NCBI GenBank assembly: GCA_020444175.1
Contig: JAHLLM010000040.1
Location: 1-50,406, forward strand
Direction: 5' to 3'
Origin: Desulfobulbaceae bacterium
GTDB taxonomy: Bacteria; Desulfobacterota; Desulfobulbia; Desulfobulbales; SURF-16
Length of the DNA: 50,406 nt
Shown here: piece by piece, positions 9,401-17,979 of the stretch
How the letters are laid out: every line of letters begins with the position of its first letter
Numbering within the stretch: the first letter of the stretch is position 1
Position numbers and translations under genes: made by a program
The notes under the pieces: generated by a model
The model's input: the letters and a program-made list of their open reading frames with translations, nothing else
Told to the model about the DNA's origin: nothing
Database searches by the model: none

Positions 9401-10279
9401 CGCATTCCGATAAAGGATAAAAAGGGGAAACTAACCGGTTTTGCCTATCCCGGGCTTGTCCTGGAAAAAGACGGCAACGTGGCTTTACGGCTATTTCACT
9501 CACAGGACGAGCAGAGAGAAAAAACAACAGAGGGATTAAGGGCACTCTACTCCATGCAGTTCGTCAAGCAGTGTAAAGCCCTGAAAAAAGACATTGCTCT
9601 ACCCAGATCGTACTGGGCGCTTTACGAGGGAATTGCCAGCCATGAAGAATTTAATGAGGATCTTCTCTCCTTCGTGCTTACCGAAATTTTTTCCTGCCGA
9701 AGCGGGACAATCCCCAGTCGGCAGGAATTTGACAAAAAAATTACTGAAGTGAAACAAAATGGCCTATACGCTCCAGCTAAAGAAATGATGCAGCAGGTTG
9801 TCGAGCTGTTGCGTGACAGACGCGAAGTGCTTGACGATATTGCCGCTATTGAGGAGAAATGCCGAACGCAGAACAAACTTGGAGTGAGCCTGGAAGACTG
9901 CCGGAACCTGCGGGCTGAAGTGGCGTCACTTCTGCCTCCGCGATTTTTATTGAAACTGGATAATGCCGAATTACAGCGCATCCCACGCTACCTGAAAGCT
10001 ATGCGGATACGATTGGAAAGAAAAATGCATAATCCGGCTAAAGATGAACAAAAAGCAAAGCAACTCCATGTCCACGAGGAACGCCTGGCTCTTTTTCAGA
10101 GCATGGAAAATCTTACTCGCAAACAGAAAGAAAGCGTTACTGGATACAGGTATATGATCGAGGAATTTAAGGTGTCGCTTTTTGCCCAGGAGCTCAAAAC
10201 TTCCATTCCCATATCAGCTAAACGTCTTGACAAATGGTGGCAGGAAATGAGAAAAGAAATTGATGCGAAGGGTTTGTAA
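6446..10279 (+). CDS. hrpA: ATP-dependent RNA helicase HrpA (DEAH-box)
   Basis: A full-length DEAH-box RNA helicase of about 1,277 residues. The order of motifs is canonical: Walker A GDTGSGKST near residue 35, the DEAH box in IIIDEAHERSLNID near 130, SAT in IITSATID, and motif VI QRAGRCGRVG near 350. The helicase-associated and OB-like regions follow, and the long C-terminal extension (after about residue 600) is typical of bacterial HrpA rather than of short DEAH proteins. HrpA acts in the cytoplasm on RNA and ribosomes. I chose the ATG at 6446 because MRNIISYPENLPIS aligns with the usual N-terminal YPxxLPxS motif; a TTG nine codons upstream is possible but less likely. No good Shine-Dalgarno is visible. 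It is followed 38 bp later by an AsmA-like gene. Confidence 0.95.
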   Translation: MRNIISYPENLPISAEKEQIIGAIKEHPVLIIAGDTGSGKSTQLPKMCLDAGRGKKKLIGCTQPRRLAATSVAARVGDELGDLSHLVGYKIRFKDETGRGTRIKFMTDGILLAETQRDRSLNAYDTIIIDEAHERSLNIDFLLGILKKLIKKRPDLKIIITSATIDTEKFSEAFDKAPVIMVSGRTYPVEIRYTEDDRERQEEGDQESTYVEQAVQAVFELCQRERGGDMLVFMPTERDIRETVELLGKRWQSRSERLSIKEREPLILPLFGRLSGVDQNKIFRKSSTRKIVICTNVAETSVTVPGIRYVVDTGLARISSYNVRARTTKLPVSAISRASCDQRAGRCGRVGPGVCVRLFSEENYLARSEFTPPEIVRSNLAEVILRMVSLKLGSPKQFPFIDPPSPRAINDGYNLLVELEAISKKRRLTPTGKIMAHLPLDPCISRMIIAARDNSCLREVVIVAAALSIQEPRIRPAEKAQQADEAHRQFKAARSDFLSYLHLWDSYEHVIKTKKSKSALRKFCKKNFLSFQRMREWRDIHEQIWSQLASAGSSKTHHHFLKSSCLSQPDLEQDKRYAQGYAAIHQAILSGSLRNIALKKEKNIYQGGQGKELMIFPGSGQFNKGGQWIMAAELVETSRLYARTVAAIQPEWIEPLAKGLCRSSYSSPHWEKKQGQVVALEKVSLFGLVIEAGRSINFGLVKADEARRIFIQQALVEGELGGRFAFLARNQKLIAGLADLEDRMRRRDILVDDFLLYEFYDKRLPDDVFDRAGLIRFLKKLPDDALVMEKADILRTLPESDELADYPQNVHCGELSFPLSYAFLPGSDEDGVTVKIPSNLVEHVQQEKFEWLVPGLLLEKIIFLLKGLPKSVRRNLIPIPKTAEDLLAQMELFQGSLYEQLENLIYRRFHLRIDRSAWQRDALPAHLQMRYQLVNGDGKTVGMSRDLSGFASSPAASGGTSQLSSLCKKWEKGSLTDWDFDGVPERIPIKDKKGKLTGFAYPGLVLEKDGNVALRLFHSQDEQREKTTEGLRALYSMQFVKQCKALKKDIALPRSYWALYEGIASHEEFNEDLLSFVLTEIFSCRSGTIPSRQEFDKKITEVKQNGLYAPAKEMMQQVVELLRDRREVLDDIAAIEEKCRTQNKLGVSLEDCRNLRAEVASLLPPRFLLKLDNAELQRIPRYLKAMRIRLERKMHNPAKDEQKAKQLHVHEERLALFQSMENLTRKQKESVTGYRYMIEEFKVSLFAQELKTSIPISAKRLDKWWQEMRKEIDAKGL

Positions 10280-10317
10280 GGTGTCTCAGTGACCAAGTTC
10301 ATGAAGAGAGGGATTCT

Positions 10318-12120
10318 ATGAAAAATATACGTGGATATGTAACTGCCATACTTATTCTCATTGTTATTACGATCATCGGCCTTTCCGTTCTGGTTAAATT
10401 TGTGCTGACCGGAGATCGCCTGCAGGCCATGCTCGTTCCTCCGGCGGAAAAGGCTTTGGGACGGAATGTATCCATCGGCAAAATTGATGTCAGTCTTTTT
10501 AAGGGGATCACCATTGATGGGTTTTCCATTAAAGAGGCTGACGGCAAAGCGGATTTTGTCAGTGCCGGCAGTTTTGTCCTTAAATATGATCTCATGCCTT
10601 TGTTGCAGAAAAAAATCGTGGTGAGCGAGGTCGTTCTGAAAAATCCAGCAATCACTCTGAAAAGGGATGCCAAAGGAAATTTTAATTATTCCACTCTCGC
10701 CCTGCTTGCTCAGGATAAAAAGGAAGGCAAGCAGGAACCTGCCGCCTCTTCCTCTGCTGCTGCCCTGCCTCTTGCTCTTACCGTACAGAAAATTTCCATC
10801 GCTGATGCTGCATTTAAGGTTGAAGATGCTCAAGGGGAACTCCCCACTGTAAACGGCAGGGCGGACCTGGAAATCGGACTTGATCTGGGACAGGATATCT
10901 CGTCCCTGCGTTTTCAAGGAAACACACAATTTGACGTTGATGCTGATTACCAGGGGGTAAAACCCAACATCTCCGGCGCGCTGAAATTTTCCGAGCAGGA
11001 GTTGTCCGGCAACATTGCTGTTCTTGTCCAGGGCGAAGAGATAAATCTGGACACTGTTGTCAAGAATTATATGCTGACGGCTGCCGTTGAAATGAATGTC
11101 AGGAGTAAGGAATTGAACATTGATAAGCTTATAGGGCTTGCTTCATCTCTTCCGTCGGCTGGCAAAGATGGCGGCAAGGCATCTGCTCCTAAAATGAAGG
11201 GCAAAAAAGAATCTATTGCTTCCAAGCTGCCTCCGGGACTGACGGCACATGGGGTTGTGCAGATTGATAAGGCTCTTCATAACAAGCTTGTTGTCAATAA
11301 TTTTCATGTCGCCTACCGGCTTGACAAGAATATTTTTTTTGTGGAGGAATTTTCCGCCGAAACAGCCGGGGGAGTTGTAACCAGCAATATGAAGCTTGAT
11401 TTGAATGATCCTGATCTTGCCTATGACGGAGCGCTCGACATCAAGGCCATACAGTTCGGTCAGGTGATGACAGCACTTTTCCCGAAAATTTCCGAAAATA
11501 TATCCGGCAGCCTGGCCACCGACATCGCTTATTCCGGAAGGGGAACATCATGGGATGTTATCAAAGACCAACTCAGCGGTAAAGGTGATTTCAATTTGAG
11601 CGACGGGCAGATACGAAACTCAAAGGTTACAGCCTCCATTGCAAATCTCCTTGGTATCGAGGAGCTGAAAAACTATGTCTTTAAAAATTTCAGCGGCAAT
11701 TTCCGATTAAGCGAGGGAGACGTCTTGCTGAAAAGCTCTATTGATGGCAGAGATCTTGACATGGTGACTGACGGGAAGATCGGCCTTGATTCGGCACTTG
11801 CTTTGCCGCTTACTTTGAAATTGTCCCCTGAAATGAGTAAGAGGATGCAGGAAAAATCATCCATTGCCAAGTATCTCTCCGACGATCAGGGCCAGACAAC
11901 ACTGCAGCTCAGTATCGGTGGCACGCTCAAGTCTCCCAAGCCTGTGCTTGATAGCCGCAGTGTACAGAAAAAGGTTGGAGAAACCGTGAAGCAGAAAATC
12001 CTCAGTGAGATTGGCGACCGGGTCGATAAGAAAAAGACCGATGGATCTCAGCAAGAAGAGGGCAAACCTGACATTGAAGAGGTTGGCAAAGGTCTGCTCA
12101 AAGGGCTCTTGGGCAAGTAG
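10318..12120 (+). CDS. AsmA-family inner-membrane-anchored periplasmic protein
   Basis: A 600-residue protein with one N-terminal membrane anchor (about residues 7-28) and a long periplasmic part of repeated beta structure. The opening block (VKFVLTGDRLQAMLVPPAEKALGRNVSIGKIDVSLFKGITIDGFSI) is the conserved start of AsmA-type proteins. The later segment (GSLATDIAYSGRGTSWDVIKDQLSGKGDFNLSDGQI) is the typical C-terminal AsmA block. This superfamily, which includes TamB and YhdP, is linked to lipid transport and outer-membrane biogenesis. A role in envelope maintenance is inferred from that. The start has GAGAGGG at a good distance. Lys-rich low-complexity patches (about 135-145 and 285-300) separate the domains. 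Probably cotranscribed with hrpA. Confidence 0.85.
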   Translation: MKNIRGYVTAILILIVITIIGLSVLVKFVLTGDRLQAMLVPPAEKALGRNVSIGKIDVSLFKGITIDGFSIKEADGKADFVSAGSFVLKYDLMPLLQKKIVVSEVVLKNPAITLKRDAKGNFNYSTLALLAQDKKEGKQEPAASSSAAALPLALTVQKISIADAAFKVEDAQGELPTVNGRADLEIGLDLGQDISSLRFQGNTQFDVDADYQGVKPNISGALKFSEQELSGNIAVLVQGEEINLDTVVKNYMLTAAVEMNVRSKELNIDKLIGLASSLPSAGKDGGKASAPKMKGKKESIASKLPPGLTAHGVVQIDKALHNKLVVNNFHVAYRLDKNIFFVEEFSAETAGGVVTSNMKLDLNDPDLAYDGALDIKAIQFGQVMTALFPKISENISGSLATDIAYSGRGTSWDVIKDQLSGKGDFNLSDGQIRNSKVTASIANLLGIEELKNYVFKNFSGNFRLSEGDVLLKSSIDGRDLDMVTDGKIGLDSALALPLTLKLSPEMSKRMQEKSSIAKYLSDDQGQTTLQLSIGGTLKSPKPVLDSRSVQKKVGETVKQKILSEIGDRVDKKKTDGSQQEEGKPDIEEVGKGLLKGLLGK

Positions 12121-12144
12121 CGGTTATCTGCAGACTGCATTTTT

Positions 12145-13464
12145 TCAGCCCTCGGTCTCATTTTTTTCTTCCTCAGCACCGTACTTCTGTTTGAGTGTAA
12201 GTCGGTAAAACGCTTTTTTGTATGAAGCTGAATCAGGTTTCAGGTGAACGGCCTTTTCCATTTCTTGCAGGGCGCTGGTCATGTCGCCTGCGGCAAGATG
12301 GGATCTCGCCAGCCAGTATGCGGCACTGGCGCTGTAAGGCTCAAGCTGTGTTTTTCTTTTGGCGGCCTGCAGCGCTTTCTGCAGATGAAATTCCGCCTTT
12401 TCAGGGTAGCCTGCCTGCAGTAAGGTTTTGTACAGGGAAAGATTAACCGACACTCTTCCCGGATTGCGACCGTATCTGGTCATGTCAAGATGAATTGCCT
12501 TGCTTATTAATTCCTTTGATTTTTGTTCCTTATTTATCTTCTGATAACAGACGGCCAGAGACCTTAATGCGGCCGTGTTTTTCTGATTTTTTTCATGCAG
12601 CATCAGATAGAGCTTCGTGGCATTATGCCAATCCCCGTAACGGCCGTATCTTTCGGCGAATTTTTTGAGGCCTCCTTCAATTTTATTGTCCATGTCAGCT
12701 CGCAGATGCGGCACCTGATAACTGATGACGGTGGTTGCTGTGGCGAGTCCCATTCCGACGCAAAAAAGCAGCAGTATGGCAATTGATTGTCTCCATGGTG
12801 AGATAGACTGATCTTTGTTTTTCTGTTTGTGACATTGCCAGTGATACAGACCCATGAGAGCCAGGGCCAGGGAGAGAAGGATTTCGGCAATCTCGGCTTC
12901 ATTAAAGGTAAACAGCCTCAGCTCAAGCAAGCTTGCGACCAGAAAGAATGGCCACAGATAAAGAGGCGGGGCAGCCAGACCCTTGTTGTTCAACAGGATT
13001 GCCCACCTGGAAGCGGTCCGTAGTTCCAGGGGATAAAGAATTCCGTACAGAATGAAGCCACAGGCGAGAACAACCTCAATAACACGTTTCAACTTTGTGC
13101 TGTATGGGCCGGTAACAAAGTTGTGCAGATTTATTTCCTGCTGCAGGTTGTGTCGGCTGAAAAAATCAGGGGTACCAATGTTGAACAACCGCTGCCCCCA
13201 GGAAATTTCTTCGCCGCAAACATAGAGGCAGGCCACTGCCAGGGCGGCAAAAAAGAAACAGTGTCGTGACTTGCTCAGGACAAGGCGGGCCGAGAAGAAG
13301 AGCGTAATGGCAAAGAAATAAAACTGGGCCCATTCTCCGACCAGATCTTCATAGGTGGCCCAGATGTATGCCACTGGAAACCAACGGATAATCGCGGCCA
13401 TAAAACCGATAATGATAACAAAAAGAAAAAGTGCGGTATGGCTTTCAGCTTTCCTGTTCATCAT
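12145..13464 (-). CDS. Polytopic membrane protein with C-terminal TPR domain
   Basis: 439 residues. The first about 265 form seven or eight hydrophobic segments. Between them is a conserved loop, CGEEISWGQRLFN...NLQQEINLHNFV, seen in uncharacterised bacterial membrane proteins. The rest is a soluble TPR solenoid (about 270-430: NATKLYLMLHEKNQKNTAALRSLAVCYQ, AAYWLARSHLAAGDMTSALQEMEKAV). It converges with the AsmA-like gene (24 bp apart), so the two are not one operon. The start has GGAG seven bases upstream. TPRs suggest protein binding. Function not known. Confidence 0.7.
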   Translation of the reverse strand: MMNRKAESHTALFLFVIIIGFMAAIIRWFPVAYIWATYEDLVGEWAQFYFFAITLFFSARLVLSKSRHCFFFAALAVACLYVCGEEISWGQRLFNIGTPDFFSRHNLQQEINLHNFVTGPYSTKLKRVIEVVLACGFILYGILYPLELRTASRWAILLNNKGLAAPPLYLWPFFLVASLLELRLFTFNEAEIAEILLSLALALMGLYHWQCHKQKNKDQSISPWRQSIAILLLFCVGMGLATATTVISYQVPHLRADMDNKIEGGLKKFAERYGRYGDWHNATKLYLMLHEKNQKNTAALRSLAVCYQKINKEQKSKELISKAIHLDMTRYGRNPGRVSVNLSLYKTLLQAGYPEKAEFHLQKALQAAKRKTQLEPYSASAAYWLARSHLAAGDMTSALQEMEKAVHLKPDSASYKKAFYRLTLKQKYGAEEEKNETEG

Positions 13465-13495
13465 TTTCTACTCCATGAGCACGGTAAATGGGGAT

Positions 13496-13530
13496 GCCCC
13501 CCACCGGAGAGTTGATGGCCGGTGAGGGGC
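13496..13530. other. GC-rich stem-loop
   Basis: GCCCCCCACCGG (13496-13507) pairs with CCGGTGAGGGGC (13519-13530) at 11 of 12 positions. It lies between two minus-strand genes. The U-tract is on the wrong side for a terminator of the upstream gene, so it may instead be a processing or stability element. Confidence 0.4.
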
Positions 13531-13564
13531 AAGAAAAAATTAACCTTTGGACATGAGAAGATTA

Positions 13565-13960
13565 TCAGTGGCTGTCACTGTCAAAGTGAAGTGAATCGCC
13601 ATCACTGTCACTGTCACTATCGTGGTCATTGTCATCATGGGTGCCGCAGTTGGCATCACGGTCAACTTTGGCTGTCCAGTAAAGGCCGGTCTCGTAGTTC
13701 GGGGCCTGAAAGGTAAAGCTGACATTAGTTGTGTCGTTATGGTGCAGGTAAACTTCTCTGCACAGGTGGGCGACAGCGGTACCTACCTTGTCATAGCCCA
13801 TCATCTTGACTGCGGCGTATACGCTGCGGTCCGTGTTGTTTTTTACAGCCGCTGAAACGGTTGTAGCCTGGTTCATTTTAACGGAGCCTGCAGCCAGTGC
13901 CATTCCTGTGGTGGTGAAAGCGAGAAGAATCGCCAGGGTAATAATTTTTGCCAATTTCAT
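13565..13960 (-). CDS. Small secreted protein with Asp/Ser/His-rich tail
   Basis: A 131-residue exported protein. It has a clear signal peptide (MKLAKIITLAILLAFTTTGM..ALA) and a beta-rich middle (NNTDRSVYAAVKMMGYDKVGTAVAHLCREVYLHHNDTTNVSFTFQAP). The tail of about 25 residues is made almost only of Asp, Ser and His (HDDNDHDSDSDSDGDS). Such a tail could bind divalent metals; that is inference from composition. The two Cys residues may form a disulfide. It is preceded by a perfect GGAGG site and lies 75 bp downstream of another secreted protein on the same strand, so the two may share the RegA-box promoter at 15585. No family recognised. Confidence 0.65.
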   Translation of the reverse strand: MKLAKIITLAILLAFTTTGMALAAGSVKMNQATTVSAAVKNNTDRSVYAAVKMMGYDKVGTAVAHLCREVYLHHNDTTNVSFTFQAPNYETGLYWTAKVDRDANCGTHDDNDHDSDSDSDGDSLHFDSDSH

Positions 13961-14035
13961 TTTATATCCTCCGATATATCGATATAATTTTTTTTAGTAA
14001 TTGTCATTTTTCGTGTCAGTTAAATCTTTCCGAAC

Positions 14036-15514
14036 TTAAGGAATGACGGTGTTCGGAGCGTCGATGGTGATCTCGAAGTCAGCAGGGCCAGCGGTGCCGG
14101 GCTCAGTTGTAGCTGTGGACTCGTCAAATGTCGGAGTAACACGCAGGGTAAAGCTATCCTGGTTCAGGTCACTTACGTTTACAAAAGCATTGATGTTGAC
14201 GTTGGCAAGATCATCGATAGCGCCGGTGCTCCAGGCAGGATTGGCTTTGATGGCATCAAGTTCAGCGGTGGTCAGTTCAATCGGCTGACGGATATCGGTA
14301 CCCACTACAGCGGGAATGATCCAGTCGCCGGTGACAGGGTCTGTGGTGATGTTGACAGACTCACGGTAGGTTACCCATGGGGCGTCACAGCCGAGGTTGT
14401 CGGCACAGGCCTGATCGCAGTCGGCGGTGGCAACACCGGTTGTACCGGCTTCTTCGTCATAGTTGCCCGGGCAGCTCGCCATGAGGATGTTGTCGGTGTA
14501 GATGATACTGTCAGCGTCAAAGTAGAGGCCGCCTTTGAGGTTGCTTGAGGGCAGCCATTCGCCGAACAGGTCGGTGTGAACCGCAGCCATGTCGGAGGCA
14601 ACGATATGGGTCTGGTTGGCGGTCATCAGGAATGTGGCCCGCACATAGGGGTTGAAGTAACCATAGGAATCATGGTGTTTGTCCGGCGCACCGAAAAGAC
14701 CATGGGCCTGCAGGGCATCAAGCTCACCCTGTTTCATGATGTCACTTGTGGTGGGAACGGTATAGTCATAATTGTTGCCGTTGCGTGAACAGAAGGAAAG
14801 ACCGTCAGAGGGTCCTGCCTCGGTGAAGTTGCCGCTGGCATCCACGAAGCCGAGCTGCATGGTGAAGCCGGTAACCCGGGAACCGGTCTGGTTGCCGTAT
14901 TTCATGAGCAGTCTGTACTCTTCGGTCTGGCCGTTGTTTGTGGTGTTGAAAGTCAGGTCGAGGGGAGTATCAATCATGTAGCTGACTGATTTGAAACGCT
15001 TGCTTGACTGGAAGGGATCGGAGCATTGTTTTATGTCAACGCCCCAATAGTCAGACATCTCTGTGATGTCGTTACCGTCGCCGTCCAGTACAACAGTTGA
15101 ATCAGGATTCCAGCCGGCTGACATGATGCAGTTGTCACCAGTAACGTCATCGCCGTTAACGATGCTCAGCCCTGGACCCTGGGTGTCTCGCTCTTTCCAG
15201 GTCATGGCGCCGACAACAGTCCCGGCTGCATTCGAGATGGCCCCTGAGCCAACACTGTATTTGGCCCAGCCGCTTGGCATGAAACCATCTGCGGAAACAG
15301 CGCCTGTGTTGGGGTCGGTCAGATAACCAGGCTCAATGTAGTTCCAGGCGTCCCAAGCATAGCCAACGCCACCGGGATAGAGTTCGTCTGTGGAGGGGCG
15401 TGGAGTGACGTTGGTCTGGTCCCATTCGGTGATCATGGCGGCATTGGCGACACTGAATGTTGCCAGGGCACCCAGGGCTGCTGCTGTTGCAAAGAGTTTT
15501 TTTGTCTTCTTCAT
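14036..15514 (-). CDS. Secreted protein, choice-of-anchor F-like
   Basis: A 492-residue exported protein with a standard signal peptide (MKKTKKLFATAAALGALATFSVANA). The core block (TEEYRLLMKYGNQTGSRVTGF, MQLGFVDASGNF, DGLSFCSRNG, HGLFGAPDKHHDSYGYF) resembles the choice-of-anchor F family of extracellular proteins. Unlike many of those it has no PEP-CTERM or other sorting tail; it ends EITIDAPNTVIP. Several Cys residues lie in the second half. AAGGAG sits seven bases before the ATG. A RegA-type palindrome lies 71 bp upstream of the start, the nearest regulatory signal, so expression under reducing or anoxic conditions is inferred. The family name is a moderate call. Confidence 0.6.
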   Translation of the reverse strand: MKKTKKLFATAAALGALATFSVANAAMITEWDQTNVTPRPSTDELYPGGVGYAWDAWNYIEPGYLTDPNTGAVSADGFMPSGWAKYSVGSGAISNAAGTVVGAMTWKERDTQGPGLSIVNGDDVTGDNCIMSAGWNPDSTVVLDGDGNDITEMSDYWGVDIKQCSDPFQSSKRFKSVSYMIDTPLDLTFNTTNNGQTEEYRLLMKYGNQTGSRVTGFTMQLGFVDASGNFTEAGPSDGLSFCSRNGNNYDYTVPTTSDIMKQGELDALQAHGLFGAPDKHHDSYGYFNPYVRATFLMTANQTHIVASDMAAVHTDLFGEWLPSSNLKGGLYFDADSIIYTDNILMASCPGNYDEEAGTTGVATADCDQACADNLGCDAPWVTYRESVNITTDPVTGDWIIPAVVGTDIRQPIELTTAELDAIKANPAWSTGAIDDLANVNINAFVNVSDLNQDSFTLRVTPTFDESTATTEPGTAGPADFEITIDAPNTVIP

Positions 15515-15837
15515 TTAGCTTCTCCTTTTTCAGTTAATTGGTTTGCGAATGTGTTTTTTTGGGGAAACACTTTATGACGCGGTGTGCGACATTTTGCCAC
15601 ACCTGCATGCGGCTTGAGCATGATCAATGCCAATACCTTTGAAAGAATGGAGAAAAAATTTATAAATATCTTAACTATCTTAAATGATTATATTTTTTTA
15701 TTGTGTTATTTGTGGCCGTAACCAATGGGACAGGGGAAGAGAGGAACAATGTGGTCATCAGTTTCTGAGCAGTACTTGGTCAGTTCCTGATGAGCAGGAG
15801 GAGTTTTTTTTAGGGGAGAGAGTTTGTTCGGTTGAAA
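15515..15837. other. 323-bp intergenic region carrying a RegA-type box
   Basis: The upstream region of the secreted-protein gene at 14036-15514. It holds the 17-bp palindrome at 15585-15601. The remainder is AT-rich, with no gene supported and no clear terminator for the GGDEF gene that ends at 15838. Confidence 0.55.
15585..15601. promoter_or_regulatory. RegA-type palindromic box 1
   Basis: TGCGACATTTTGCCACA, 71 bp upstream of the secreted-protein start at 15514. It shares GCGACA and TGCC with six other intergenic sites in this window. Confidence 0.65.
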
Positions 15838-17526
15838 TCAGTTCAGAACCGGCTGTATTTCCTCATTGTAGAAAAGATATCGATTGCCGCCCTGTGATTT
15901 TGCCTCATACATGGCACAATCGGCATTCTTTAACAGGGTATTCCCGTCCACTCCATCCTTTGGAAAGAGTGAGATTCCAATACTCACGGCGATTATTTCG
16001 GTTCCAAAAAAGGGGAATGGCTGGGAAATATTTTCAATTATTTTCCTGGCAACAATGTCAGCATCATCCGGTCCGTTAATTCGATTGAGCAGTACGGCAA
16101 ATTCATCGCCCTTCATGCGAGCTACCGTATCGGTCTCCCTGACCGATTTTTTCAGACGCTCAGCTGCTTCTTGCAGAATCTGGTTTCCCGTCTCATGGCC
16201 AAGGGTTTCGTTAATCGATGAAAAAAGGTCAATGTCTATGATAAAAAAAGCGATCTTCTGCTGATAGCGTTTTGCTTCACCCACACTCTGGTGTAGACGA
16301 TCAAGGAAAAGATTGCGGTTGGGGAGATTGGTCAGAGGGTCATAATTGATACGGATTTCTCTTTTTTTGATTTCCTTTTTAAATTGGCTTATGTCTCGGA
16401 TCAGGCAGACAATTCCCTGAATGGATGATCCGTCTGGATCGTAAAGGGGGGTGCCTGAAAAAAGCACGGGCAGATGATTGCCAGTGTTTGTTTTGAAGGT
16501 CATTTCCAGGCTGGAGATGGATTTTCCCATGCACAGTTCGTTAAAAAGTGTCTGGGGAGTGGACGATTCTTCATCTCGGCTGAGAATCTGCTGAATCGGT
16601 TGATCAAGCAACTCATTTTCTTCATAGTCAAGAAGGATCTTGGTTGACTGGTTAATTCTCTGAATAGTCAGAGACGGTGAAAGAACGATAAGGCTGTCGG
16701 ACATGTTGTTAATAATGTTATCAACGTAATCTTTGGATACGGAAATTTTTTTGAGTTTTTCCGTCATGTCCCAGAAAGAGCGGGCAAGTGTACAGATTTC
16801 ATCATTTTCATCACAGATTTCAGGTCGCTCGATTGATTTCCCTCTGGCAAAATTTTCAATCATTTGCCTGAGTTTTTTGAGGGGGAGAATAAGTTGTCTG
16901 TTGGCAATCAGGTTGATGACAATGGTTATAATGACAAGTACGGCAACAAAAAGGGCCTGGAGCAGCCTTGAGTTGTTTGTGGCACTTTGTTTGGAGTTGC
17001 CGATTTCCTGCACCACTGTTTCTGTGAGCATTAATGATTTGCGCTGAAAATCAGCCCGTAACTGGTCCCGCACCTTACCGATTCTCCTCATTTCTTTTGT
17101 GATTGAGAAAGGATCTGGACTTCGCAGTGCCGCCAGATACTGCTCGGAGGCTATGAGAAAATAATCTTCATAGCTGTCACGCAGGGAGAGAAGAAGAGGA
17201 TAAAAATTTTTATGAGAACGGGATGTTGTCTGGATAAGTTCGTTGAGTAGCGAGGCGATTTCGTCATTGAGCTGATTTGCTTTGACAAGTTCATCCTCGT
17301 CCCCGGTCAGAAGCGCACTTTCATAATGTTTTGTCTGTTCTTTAAAGAGAGTAAAGGCCCTTTCTCCTTTCAGTGACAGGGGAAAATGCACTTCCTCAAT
17401 ATGGGTGAGAACAGTGTTTATTCTGGAGTTGGAAATTGAAGTGGCAATTGTGGCAAAGAGATATGCTAAAAGGGCAATCCAGACACAGCTCCATACTTTT
17501 GTTTTGATATTTGATAAAATTTTCAT
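15838..17526 (-). CDS. Membrane sensor with HAMP, PAS and GGDEF domains (probable diguanylate cyclase)
   Basis: 562 residues: a transmembrane segment (about 10-32), a helical periplasmic sensor of about 150 residues, a second membrane segment (about 190-210), HAMP, a PAS domain (about 270-385), then GGDEF. The family makes cyclic di-GMP at the inner membrane. The signature reads RMKGDEF (near residue 470) rather than RxGGDEF, so the first Gly is Lys. The inhibitory-site motif RETD lies five residues before it, and the surrounding NLPNR..F, DIDLFSSINETLGH and SIGISLFP blocks are intact. There is no EAL domain. The gene lies 9 bp after the periplasmic binding-like gene. The cell-surface trio of porin, binding protein and GGDEF sensor is probably one operon that links a ligand to c-di-GMP. 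Confidence 0.85.
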   Translation of the reverse strand: MKILSNIKTKVWSCVWIALLAYLFATIATSISNSRINTVLTHIEEVHFPLSLKGERAFTLFKEQTKHYESALLTGDEDELVKANQLNDEIASLLNELIQTTSRSHKNFYPLLLSLRDSYEDYFLIASEQYLAALRSPDPFSITKEMRRIGKVRDQLRADFQRKSLMLTETVVQEIGNSKQSATNNSRLLQALFVAVLVIITIVINLIANRQLILPLKKLRQMIENFARGKSIERPEICDENDEICTLARSFWDMTEKLKKISVSKDYVDNIINNMSDSLIVLSPSLTIQRINQSTKILLDYEENELLDQPIQQILSRDEESSTPQTLFNELCMGKSISSLEMTFKTNTGNHLPVLFSGTPLYDPDGSSIQGIVCLIRDISQFKKEIKKREIRINYDPLTNLPNRNLFLDRLHQSVGEAKRYQQKIAFFIIDIDLFSSINETLGHETGNQILQEAAERLKKSVRETDTVARMKGDEFAVLLNRINGPDDADIVARKIIENISQPFPFFGTEIIAVSIGISLFPKDGVDGNTLLKNADCAMYEAKSQGGNRYLFYNEEIQPVLN

Positions 17527-17535
17527 TTAAGGGAT

Positions 17536-17979
17536 TTAGTGAATTTTTAACTCCTTAACCCTGCTGTCCAGTGACTTTTTGTCTATAAATCCTATTGCGT
17601 TCCGGGTCTTGGCAATAAAAGCTATGACTGCCTCATCATCTTTTTTTACCATGGGAGGAATTCCCATCCCTGTGAAGAGTATTTTTTTTCTATAAAGTAA
17701 ATATTGTCTTGGATTCTTTTTCAAGACCTTTTGGCAAAAAACAGAGTAGACCTCCTGACTATTGTTAACCAAAACGCTGATATATTCTCCATTAATCCAT
17801 TTCGTTTTCTTTCCGTGGAAAATAAGGTCTGCAGTTCGTCTGCTGATTGAGGAAAGGGGGTTGTTATTGTTAATGACCAGGGCAACATCATCTGCAAAAC
17901 AGCAGGTACCTGTGAGCCACAGGGCCCACAAGGTAAGCAGTGATATTTTGAAGAGGTTGCGCATGATTAAGGTGCTCAA
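17536..17979 (-). CDS. Small periplasmic phosphate-binding-protein-like (PstS-like) protein
   Basis: 147 residues with a signal peptide (MRNLFKISLLTLWALWLTGTCCFA). The mature part resembles short PstS-like periplasmic domains: VALVINNNNPLSSISRRTADLIFHGKKTKWINGEYISVLVNN...YLLYRKKILFTGMGIPPMVKKDDEAVIAFIAKTRNAIGFID. The reading frame can begin at a TTG that overlaps the porin stop (TTGA). The ATG at 17964, five codons later, gives a cleaner signal peptide and may be the real start. No ABC permease is nearby. In this setting the protein is more likely a ligand receptor for the downstream membrane GGDEF sensor than part of a transporter. Confidence 0.7.
   Translation of the reverse strand: MSTLIMRNLFKISLLTLWALWLTGTCCFADDVALVINNNNPLSSISRRTADLIFHGKKTKWINGEYISVLVNNSQEVYSVFCQKVLKKNPRQYLLYRKKILFTGMGIPPMVKKDDEAVIAFIAKTRNAIGFIDKKSLDSRVKELKIH

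Noticed and set aside
10096-10929. Long reverse-strand open frame of 277 codons
   Set aside because: It covers the end of hrpA and the start of the AsmA-like gene, both with strong homology, and its own translation has no recognisable domain.
13496-13530. GC-rich stem as a terminator
   Set aside because: The A/T tract lies on the wrong side for the minus-strand transcript; listed only as a stem-loop.
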